Below, one piece after another: positions 35,401-47,400 of a stretch of 64,000 bases of DNA (the first letter of the stretch is position 1; each line of letters starts with the position of its first letter). A model generated the notes under the pieces. The model was not told the DNA's origin. It searched no databases and was given only the letters and a program-made list of their open reading frames with translations. Made by a program: the position numbers and the translations under genes. The stretch is from Cryptomeria japonica (taxonomy: Eukaryota; Streptophyta; Pinopsida; Cupressales; Cupressaceae), in assembly GCF_030272615.1 (NCBI RefSeq), contig NC_081414.1:824181396-824245395 (forward strand), read 5' to 3'.

Positions 35401-38400
35401 TAAATGGTGTGATCAAATTGTCCCAGTAGGCTGACGTGTACAAGGAGAATCGCCCCTCTTCCCCCAGTGAAAGGACACAGAATATCTTCAAACCTGGCAT
35501 TTTCCATCATTGCAAATTTGGTCTGGGATATCTATTTTTCTGGGTACTTTGACTTAAGGATATCCACTATTGGTAGATTTCCAGTAGTGGACAATCATTT
35601 TGGCCCAATTTAAGCTTTTTCTACCTCTTCAAGATTTGGTCGAGATGCTAACATTACTAGCAAAATGTCCTACAATGTTTAGATGAAACTCCCTCAGTTC
35701 AACTTCGGAGGAGATGTCAAATTCTATATTTGCCTCAACCAGCATATAATGGCTACAACAAAACATAGTATTACTTGTTCGTCTAGATTATAGAATACTC
35801 AACTTACATATACATCATGCCTGGGATTAACAAGGAGCCGATCAAAAGATTTAATGACTTCAAGAAGATACCAGTATAAAGAATTTGCCATAATGGGGAG
35901 AAACCATACAATGTTTAGCTAATGTATTTATGCTAGAATTATATGGCTGTCAAAGAAACATTAATATTTTTGAAATTTATAAGCAGAACCTGGGATGAAT
36001 GATAATATTGATTTGATCTGAGATATCTTCATCTCCTACCTGAGATCTGACATCATGCAAAGCCATGCGTGAGAGCACAAGACATTTGAAAATTCAAAAA
36101 ACCATTAAGTTACCTAAAGAACAAAAGTAAAAATGCATGCTCTTTCGAAGCAGCTTCTTTTGCCCATTTGTATTGTTTCTAAAAATAAAGTAAATTCGAA
36201 CCAAGAGATTGTGTTGCAGATCTTTAAACCCTTGAAGTAAATATTCCCAGTCCTGATCTAAGGGTCACTTGTATCACCTCTAGAAGCTCTATATGGCTAA
36301 ATAGATATCCCTTGAATAGTGGCTCCAACATTGATATATTGACGAATTGACATACACTCAAGCCTAAAACTAAGAACTTAGCTCTCCCCCAACCCACCAC
36401 TTACGAGCAGCCTTACTAGCCATGATTGGATTTGTACACCTAGTAACCTATATTAAAAGGGAGCATGATCATCTTCATAATTTATCCAAAAGTGCTCTCG
36501 TTATTGAAAGAAAGCTAGACAATTCCTACACTAATTGAATGCAAATAGTTTCAAATCTACACACTATTCAACAAAGAGTCAATGCACAATGCAAGATATG
36601 TCCTTGGAAAGCCCTTTCGAGAAAAACTCAACCTCCAAAACATACTCAATGCATTAATCAACAAAAATAGGTTAACAATAAACTCGGAGTATTTGTGCTC
36701 TCAATAGGAAATAATACATGAGATCTTCAATCTTGTGTTTGGAGTCAGATCTGTAGTGTAACCTGGATTTGATATCATCAACTTACAAATTTTATCCTGA
36801 GTATCAAGGCAAACCAAGAAACTATAAGTGGTTTCCACAGCCATGGCTTAATCCAAGGGACCCAATTTGGGCACGCAAACTGTTCTCTTTAAATTCCAAT
36901 GCCTCTTATCATGAGTCCACATTTTAGGAATAGAAGGTAACCCCCAAGGTCAATTATTCCACTCACCAAACTTGGACGCTCCAATCTGGTTCATTTAAAC
37001 CTCTTACAAGATCTTACATATGCAACTATTAGCCAATTAAAGATGCTTCACTTAGTCCACTATGTAACCCCCCTCTTATATGTTTTTTCACAAGTCATAG
37101 ATTCTCTTATGCATCTTATAATGTCATAGATGGTTTTACACATCATAATACAAATGTCAAGTGGTATAATGTGTCATCCAAGGAATTTTGACATTCCTTC
37201 CAAGTGGGGAATTCTCTTTCATGTGGCCCCATATGTACAATACACTAAAAACATTAAATAAATATACTAAGATTGCAAGATATACAACACCTAATCCTAA
37301 ATAAATATATAAATATACTAAGATTGCAAGATATACAACACCTAATCCTAATATTCTGCCTCTTGTTTTACATTACAAAAATTAAAAAAAGGAGTTCCAA
37401 AAAATTAATAGGGACTAAAATGCCCATAGCTAGCTTGTACCAACTATGCCACAACTTGTTGCATTCTCATCCAACTCACAACACTACTAACCTGGTTAGA
37501 ACAATTACTATGATATGTCTTTAGCTATCCACACCTCCAACTCAGTCTACATCAATGAATCCTTGCATATCTTTTGTCTCACTCGCACTAGATCCTCCTT
37601 GACGATGGATTGATGAAATAATCCTATAGGATTGTTAAGTGGCTATTGCAGATTGCTATAGGACTGTTGAGGGATTCTTGCAAGAACGGTATACGACTAT
37701 TGAGGAATTCTTACAAGACTACTATAGGGCCACTAAGGACTCTTGCAAGACTACAACATGACTACTAAGGGAATCCTACAAGACTACGACAAGATTGTTG
37801 AGGGACTCCCACAAATCCATTGAATGCTACAAGTTAATTGCAAGTCCCCTCACTCCTAGCTAGGGACAACACAACCCATAGCTCAGGAATTTTTTTATAG
37901 CTAAAATGAATATCACTTCCAAGACACCTACCTTTCCATCTCCAACAACTAGCTCTGAAACCAACAAATACAAAAACAATTATCTCATTCCAAAACACTC
38001 TAATTGCAACAGTGCAAGATCCGTGAGTTTCCCATAGGAAAATTAACAATATCCTCATTGTCAAAAGACCATCCATCTCCAATTAAAAAAATGATGAACA
38101 GTCATCTCAAGCCAAGACTACGGCTACAAATCACGAGTCTACCATGGTACAATGGTTAATATCTTCAAAGATAGAAGATCAACTATCTTCGATTGATAGA
38201 TCTACAAACAACTATGTCATTGCACAAAGCTCCTACTATATATCATGGCAACATAGTTCATATACTCAAAACCTTGAAGACCATTAAAGTTAAACTCAAC
38301 TATGCTGCTACCAAAACTCCCACGACATGTGATTCAAAGTTTCCCAAGGTAACATGGTTTGCTTAGCACTCTTAGATCTAATACTTGATTAAGATATTCA

Positions 38401-41400
38401 TTTGAGGCCAATGGGTGTGTCATTAACGTGCAAACCATGGCCAAATATGATGCTAGCATACAGCTTGTATAATTTTATCTTTGACTCTTGTTGGTAATAT
38501 TTTTCCACCTTTGATCATTTTGTATCTCTTCTTCCCAAAAGCTAGATCTACACATTTGCATTGACAATCTTGCTAAAAAAATACATATCTAGTTAGCCCA
38601 GGAACATGAAGAGTCTAGAGATTGAATTCATTCTCACATATCTAAACATCATCTTGACCTTGCCTTCACTTATAACCTTATAAGAAGATTTATCTCTTAA
38701 GAAGACGTCACTTCTAACAAAATTTTGATACTTAGAGAACCACTCCTTGTAAGGATTCATGTGACAAGATGCTCCACAATCAATCAACCATGCATGCTTC
38801 ATACATGATGAAGCAAGAAACACATCTTCACCTTCATTAGAGGAATCTCATGTTGGAATCCAAGAACACTGAGAGGGGGGGTGAATCAGTGTTCTACCGG
38901 AATGATCAATTTTAACCTTATTAAAACATGCATACACCAACCGGTATATCGGTACATATAAGATTGAAAGAAGTAAAGCAACCAATAAGCCAATCACACA
39001 AATGAATACCATAACATAGAGAATTATACGTGGAAAACCTCAAAGAGGAAAACCACGGTGGGATTTGTGACCCACAATATCAATCCACTGGCCATATGAA
39101 GAGATATTACAAAATATAGGGGCCTGCACTTGCAGGAAGGCTTACAGCCTAGAGCACACTGCTCAATCACAAAAGGAGCCTCACTGACTACATACAAATC
39201 TAGACTACAATCCGGAGAAATGATTGAACTGCAATTATAGCATCTTTTATGCCTAAATACAGTTCCGGTTAAGCTCTGTCTGTTTCGGTCTGAAACCCTA
39301 AACCCTTACTGGAATACCCTCTTACAAAATCTTCGCATTACAACCTTCCATACATTTCCTATTACATATCCTTACATCATTCAAAATGATCTAATCAACT
39401 GATCTATATACCCTTACAATCCATCATGCCTTATGTCAGCTTACAAAGATAATTACAAAATGAATATACATGTCGGCTCAATAACATAAAACATGAATAT
39501 CAAAATCAATTGCCGATGCCGGACCTCCCAAATGATGTCGGCCTCCAATACCGATAACCTGAATATAAACCATGTCGGCCAGCATTGCCGATAACCAAAG
39601 AATTCCTTCCAACTTGCTGGTGCCGGTGAAGTGCTTGTCGGTACACAACTAAACTAAAATATGAAGCCAGAACATGTTGCCATGTTGCCAAGTTGCCATC
39701 AATGACAACATATTGAAACATACCAAATGAGTGTCAATTGCCAACATCTTATTCCATGGACGGAGTCTCATCAAATTTCTTTTCTTTCTCTTTCTCAACT
39801 TTCTTGCAATCTCTCTTAATGTGTCTAGTCTCCTTATAGTACCATCATTTTGCCTTGAATTTTTCAAGGATTTATATCTACACTTCTTCTTGTTCTTTCC
39901 TCTTTTCTTTGAATGCCCTTTTGATGATCAATGTATTTTAATGGGTTCATAATTTTTTTCTCTCATTTATTCCAACAACATGTTCCCAACTTAGTCCTCA
40001 AGCTTCAACTTAGAGACAACACTACTGATTTCCATCACAAGGTTGTCCCATGAATCTGGCAATGAACATGACAAAGCAATACGTTATACCAACTAACCAA
40101 TAACAATTGTGAACTCTTAAAATGCTCTATCACTAATTCTCCAGCACTGACAAGGAATACAACCTCTTTCGAAAAAATTGTTTGCTAAGGATTTAGATTG
40201 GTAGAAGGTGCCAATCTTATCCCAAATCCTTGGTAGCATTTTCTATAGACACGTATAGGAGAACTATATTTGAAAGGCGTAGGTAGATAGTGAACCTAGC
40301 CTTTTGGCCAGATTTGTTTGAATCATCTTTCATTATAGTAGGTTTCTAACCAATGATTGCAATCCACTAGTCATGATCTACAAGCAAATCCTCCATTTTG
40401 AGCTTTTGTAGCTTGATGTTTTGACCATCGAACTTCTTGATCTCCATCTTTTGTGTGCTTGCCATTTTTTATAACTGAAAAACTAGAGCACCTATGTGGG
40501 GATTCCATTTAAATAAGGATTAGTACAACACAAGGATAGCATACCCCTTTCCAAACTAAGACTAGGATCTAATACCAAATGAAAAGACACTAGACATTTC
40601 CTACACTAATAAAATGTGAGAATCAAAGAAAATAAGTCTAGATCTACACGATACTCAGTAAAGAAACAACACACAACAAGACATACCTTAGGAAAATCCT
40701 TTCAAGAAAAACCTAGCCTCCAAAGCACACTCAATCTATTAACCAAAAGTAATAAAATTATGACACACTTATACTATTCATGCATTCAATTAGAAATACA
40801 CGAAATCTTCAACACAGTGTCTAGGGTCAATCCTACAACATAGCCTTGCTTTGAAATCACTAACTTTATCTCAAGCATCCAATATATAGACCAAGGCAAA
40901 CCAAGAAACTATAAATGGTTTCCAAAATATGGGTGAAAGCAAGGGATCCAATTTGTGTGCCCAAATTGTTTTCCCCAAATTCTAATGCCCCTCATGATGA
41001 GTTCAACTTTTGAGAATAGTATATAATTCCCAAGGTCAAACATGCCACTCACCAAACTTGGGTGCTCCCATTTGGTCTATTGAAACGTCTTACAAGTTCT
41101 TACACACATCATAGATTTTATTACACATCTTACAATGTTATAGATGCTCTTGCATATCTTATATGACATACATGCTCTTACACATCCTATACATACCGTA
41201 TTACAAACATCAAGTGTCATAAGGTGTCATCCAAGAAATCTTGAGATTCCTCTAGAGTGGGTGCCCTTTCCCTTGTGGGTCTATATCTCAGCACATTACA
41301 AACATTAAATAACTCAATGTTCCTCTTATTTGCAAAGTGTATAACCTCTAATCCTAACAATTATAAACTTCATCTAGATATTTCCCAATATTTTTCTGTT

Positions 41401-44400
41401 AGCAATTCTGGTCATCAAAATATTCTGTATGAAGAGAGACTCAAAAGAGGGTGATTGTATCGTCAAAGATAACTTTGATGGTAACCAAATATTTTTGGCT
41501 GAGGCTTTTTTAGAGATCCAAATATTGTATTGTTTCTAAGGGTTATTCTACAAATCGTAGAGAAAAATTCTTCCTTTAATTTGTCAAAGGAATGCTATTA
41601 GAGTAAATCAATATTTCTATGTCCAAATTATTAATTCCAAACATAAAACTTAACTTCTCAAGAATGATCACTTTTTTTCATTTTCTACTTTGGTTTACCT
41701 AACTTGCTCCTCAATCCAATCTCATAAAATCTAGAGTTTTGGATTTCCTGTAAAAGTATAACCACATTTGTCCAAGGCTCTTATCCTAAGTTGTTCACAG
41801 TGTTGCATTAGATCTTATGAGGGATCTACTGTTTTCTTTCTTAACTTCATTAATTAGAACTTTCAAATATATAAACCCTCCGTGATTGGAGTCCATTTGC
41901 AGCATCTGTCTTAGAACGTAAAAAGGATGTCTGTTTCTGCTTTTTCAGTGACTATAGTGAGGTCCTCGAAAGCATCAACAAAAATATCTTTACAACTCAT
42001 GGTGCCATATTTTGATCCTTATATAACTAGTTACACCAATGTTCAATTGACGAGTGTGCATTCTAATTTACTTGTGTCCTGTTTCAATTCAATTTTCTAT
42101 TGAAACCAAGATATGTAAGGCAGAAAACTGATGTGTGGTACAGCTATAGGCTACCATCAACATCTTTATGCTATAAACCATATTTCATATACCTTTATGC
42201 TACTATTGATGTGGGAGTCTTCTCATACACAAATTTGATGGTGTAACATGAAAAGTATTTGACACTTTAACTTGTATGTGACTGTTTTGAATTCCACTTG
42301 TTTTTGTAAATCAGAAACTATGTTTAAGAAAAACTTATCATCAATCTATGATATTTGCCTAATTGCTAGAAATGAAAGCATTATAAATGAAATAAATAAT
42401 TGAATAAATAGAAAACACAAAGAGCGTCATAGCAAAAGGGACAGAAGATATGCCTTGGAGAAACCTAGAGTGGGAAAACTCCAGCTTGGATATGATGTGA
42501 TATCTTTCAATATCACTAATAAAACAAGGTTACAAGCTCAAAAGGCAATTGGCTACTACAGAAATGCATCTTTTTTTAATCTGCAGCCAATTCTATGCCC
42601 TTCGTATAAATTCACTTCCGACAATTACCTGCGTAGGCCTGATGTGCGTGTAATATCCCTTGCTGATTATGACCTTAAAATGCTGAAGATAGGCTCAAGG
42701 AATATTGCCAAACAGTTGTCCTTCACCTTCAAACCTGTTATTAAAATCTGATTGCTTTCCTGATGTTTTCAGCCAAGGTATTATATCAAACAATTCACAT
42801 TTAGACTTTAGACTTGTTGTTCTGTGTTTCAGACTGTTAACCCTCACACTGGGAAAACTTTGCATAACTTTGTGTGTTATTGATACCGATACACATTTGC
42901 AAATGATGTAGAAGATATACACAAACTAACAAGAAGAAATACATCCCAAATGCAACTCAAATATGAGATGAACATTACATGCTTCAGAATAACAAACTAA
43001 ATATCCAATACTGCTGTCATTAAGATCTGATTACAATTTCAGACTGTTACAAATGACACAATAGCACTGATTTCTCAGACCTAATTGACTTATGAGGTAT
43101 TCACTTGCTGCCCTACTTTTCTGAACATAAGGTACTCAGAAAATTAGATATTACATAGGCAAATAATGATCAAGAACCTGGTTATTTGATGCCACAAGGA
43201 AGAGTACATCCCGGCGACCATGTAGGAGCTGTCACATGAATTTTTGAAGGCTTCAATAGTGAAATCGCCCCACTAGGAGTATGGCGCCATATGCCCTTGA
43301 GTTGCATATGTAATAACAAATAAATACAACACTCTCTCCCATCCAAATAATGATTGAAATGATTGCCAAGGCCAGCTGAGTTGAATGAACAAATGCCCAC
43401 AAAATTCTGAGCAACCAGCAATGAGTAATGAGTGAAAATGTGTGACTCAGTAGGTTTGATCGCCCTCCATGGCAGACCATGATTTGGACTGAAAATCACC
43501 TTCAAACTCCTCCAAACCACCACCAAAAATACCTCCAAGAAATTGCCTAACTCCTGATTAAAGTGCAGATATCAATTGATCATGAATCTGAAGCATTCTC
43601 CCCATTCGATCTCCAATCTGCTATGCAAGATGACTTCAGAAAATTTGGCCCATGGTCACCAATGAAGCTCAATTAGAAAGACTGAAATGTCTTCCTCTCA
43701 GCCGCAAAAACACAATAAGCTCCAAGTTGAACTCCTGAGGTAGAGCTCACAACTAGCGATAATTCAGAAGATCTTTCACAACCTCAAAATCGCATTACCA
43801 ATTGAAAGTTTCCGCTCCCAATGGTTGAAGATTAACTGCATAAACCCTTGGCTCAACAAGCTATCAAACAAAGAAATATTCAACAACTGGATGCCCAACA
43901 ATGAGGCTGCCCCCTCTATTTATTCTTTTCCTTCAAGAGGTAGGCCTCCTTCTAGAAGAAGTAAAATAATATTTAATTGAACTCCTAGAAGTGACCCTTA
44001 AAAAAATAATATTATTTAAGTGACTTAATTATTTAATGGCACTTTAGATAATTAAAATATCATTATAATATAAAGTGCAATTAACAACACCGTGACATCA
44101 TATGCGAGAATACATTATCTCACCAAAAATCATATAAAAATAGAATGTGAAGCCACAAGCAGCTGCCCAAGCGATCCTCTCATCAACTCCTTGGCCTACG
44201 AGGGTCAAGAAATAGGCCAAACCCCTCTGCGGACTGATCCTCATGAAAATGGGGACATTACAGTGTGGTGATCTCCAAGACAAATAGCTAATAAGAAACT
44301 TTTGGATAACAATTCATCCCTTCTTGGTGCTTTTTAGGAACTTCCTTATAAGATGTGGTACTTGGTGCAAAATAGTGTGCAATGAAAAGATATATATTTT

Positions 44401-47400
44401 TTTCCTAGGGTAGGAAAGGCCTCCAATTGTTATAGTCAGACTTCATGTGCTCTTTCATTGATATTTCCCTTAAAGAGTGTTTCTCTAAGACAATCTGCAT
44501 TTTCAAGTGCTTTCTTCTGCCAAAAACATGTTTTCCATGATTGCAAGACACATCACACATCAAGCAATGATTGAAAATAAAGATAATCCTTCTGTCAAGT
44601 AGTTTGATGTTGCAAACAAAATTGTGGGCTTCCTTATCCTCTTATCAACTTCTCATGAGTGAGTGCCATAGATAGAATGGCAACGAGACTGTTGATTTAA
44701 TAAGTTCAGCAAATGGGTCAATATTCAAAAGTTGATATTTACTCAAGGTTACATGCAACATATACTTTTATTTCTCACCTAAAAGGATATTTTCTCATTG
44801 GTTCATGGCTTGAGATGTTCACTTTTATAAATTTACAAACCTAGACATGTATTGTATTTAGCCAAATTGGGATACAATACATACACTGCAACTCTAAATT
44901 ATACATTTCATAACATTTTGGCAAGAGAAATTGGATCTCTACTGTACCTTCTAAAGTTTCTGACAAGATCTAATTTTCTTTTACAGGTGGAATGAAATTG
45001 ATGACCATGGCACCAGCCATTTTTCCATTGTTGATGTAGATCGTAATGCTGTTTCCATCACCAGCACTGTAAATGCTTACTTTGGGGCTAAGTTGCTTTC
45101 TCAGAAGACAGGTATAGTGCTAAACAATGAAATGGATGACTTCTCTATTGAAAGCAACAGCTCTGGCTCTTCTCTTCCACCAGCTCCTCCAAACTTCATA
45201 AGACCATTCAAACGTCCACTGTCTTCTATGACTCCCACAATTCTTTTGCAGGTGATGACAGCTTTTTCCTTCATGTTAAGATTTTGATTTCTTTTCCAAT
45301 AATTCAAGCAAGATAATCCATCAATCATTTACCCCATTATTTTCTTGTAATTTACCAATATAGCAGCTTGATAATTTAAGGTCTATTGTTCCTTGATAGC
45401 TATGCACTGACATGCAAGATGGCTGTGTACTTATATACCATCTATTAACCTAACCACCAAGGTCTCAAAGAAATTCAACATCCTATTTTCCACTTTTGGA
45501 TTGATATATTTATAAAATGACAAATCTAGATAGAAAATAGTCCTATATGCAAACATTAGAAACAAAGATTGTCACATGTTCATCAACTATTAATAAATGG
45601 TCAGGCATGCTGAAATTGGATCAGTTAAGTTAGTGAAATTATCTTAACTTAGTTACATGATGTTCCCATGAAGACTTAAACTTGTACTTCACATTCTAAA
45701 TGATTCATTCTAGCAAGGCAAGGAATATAACTGAGTTGCAAAGATCAGATTCTCAGGGTAGAGCAGAGACCTACGCTGAGTGATCCAGACACTCAGAGGG
45801 CGAATGTTACATATAAAACAAGTATGGGTAACGGATTCAACACCAGTTGAATTCATTTGGGGGTTTCCGAGACAAGTTTGGTGGCAGCTAACCCATCCCA
45901 GTTTTTTTTGTCGGTTACAGAAGGCTGTTGGGCTCCTCTCCAACATTAGTTTTCTTCTTTTTCTTTATATACCTCCATGTGAGCCATTGTAACATTCTGA
46001 GTCTTTGCTTGATTTTTCTTAGAAAATTGGCTGAGTTAGGTTATTGCTGTTTTAGCATAGGAGTCTTAGAGGAGTGATAGTGCGATTAGTGTGAGCAATT
46101 GCAAGGCTTCTATAGTGTTTGAACATTACTAGTCTTGTGCAAGAGAAGTACATGAATGCCTTTGAGAGGTCGTCAACCATTGTAATAGCATACGAAATAG
46201 TGGCATGAGAAGGAGATCCTTCACTTATTTGGACTTTTCTCCCTTTCTGGGTTTCTCCAAGACTCCGTTGTTGCTTTCATTCCTATGTGTGTTCAACGCT
46301 GTCTACTTGTTTATACTTTCTTCTATTCCTTGTTCATTGCAATTAACACTCAATGTCATACACAAGGAGTGTTTTTAATAGAGAAATGAGTCACATCCAA
46401 ATCATAAAAGGGCTGGTAACATATGGTCTGGTAGCTTAGTGGTAGAGCATCCTAGCTATGAATAGGAGTTCCTACATTAGAGTCCTAGCTAGTTCATGGA
46501 AAGTTTAGTATGGTATTATAGCTAAGGCTAGGAACCCCACACCCATAATGTGGCTCAAATGGATGTTCAAGAAATGAGCCACACCCGAATTATGAAAGGA
46601 CTAGTCACAAAGTGGACCAGTAACTTACTGGTAGTGTCACCACAGCAACAAATGTGAGGCCCTAGATTTGAATCCTGGCTGGTCCATAGAATGTTTAAGA
46701 TTTTTTTCATAATTCCACACATGAAACTACAACATCATCAATCAATTTACATACTACAAATCACCTATCACCTGTAGTGATCTTCATATTTTGGCTATCC
46801 TACTTTCCTTTTTCTTCGAAATCGTCACTATATGTTAACTCTCATCCTTATGCATTTTATTTGGAGAATGCATCTTTATTTGGGAATATTTCTAATATTA
46901 TTTTACCCTTGTCAAAGCTAAATGCTTAAACTTTCTTGGTTTCAATTCTTCAATCAGGTTTGATATCATGTATTCATAATTCTTTTACAAGTAATTGAGC
47001 CGCAAGGTTGACATATAAAAGATGTTTTGAAATAATCAATAGGGGTAACAGAGTTGCAATCATATGTGAGAACCACAAAAGAAAGTATGTGATAATTTGA
47101 TGTTTTTATACATTGTTTAGAACACCATGAACTTAAAGTAAATAACTCATTCTGTACTTCGAAACATTAGGACATTCTAAAATCTTTAACATCTAAATTC
47201 TTGTTATTGCACTTTAGTTTTGAGTTCAAATCTAAAATTTTTGAACTTATGCCTAGGTGTTCGTATGGTGGAGATGACTACAAGTTGGTCTTGAGTTAGA
47301 CAAAGAGATGCTTGGTCTTTATAGCCTACAAGTCCTCTTTGATTGATTGGAATTGAACTTTGCTATATTTTATTTATTTGTGAACCCAAAATCTAATAAT

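Larger units (their letters stand above)
36505..41359 (-). mobile_element. Decayed Copia element in GGT intron 3
   Basis: Two related LTRs (36505-37353 and 40580-41359) both start TGAAARRMMCTAGAC and share the block CCTACACTAAT. The outer flanks gttat (36500-36504) and attat (41360-41364) look like a 5-bp duplication with one change. A tRNA-Met-like primer site borders the right LTR on the inside, so transcription ran on the minus strand. Inside are gag from about 40465, a degenerate zinc knuckle near 39845-39808, and a protease. Integrase, RT and RNase H are missing, so it is internally deleted. A solo LTR (38851-39746) is nested between knuckle and protease. Confidence 0.85.

Noticed and set aside
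46421-46500. A functional tRNA gene
   Set aside because: Only the A-box is good. The B-box is degenerate and no cloverleaf can be completed, and the unit is duplicated like a SINE.
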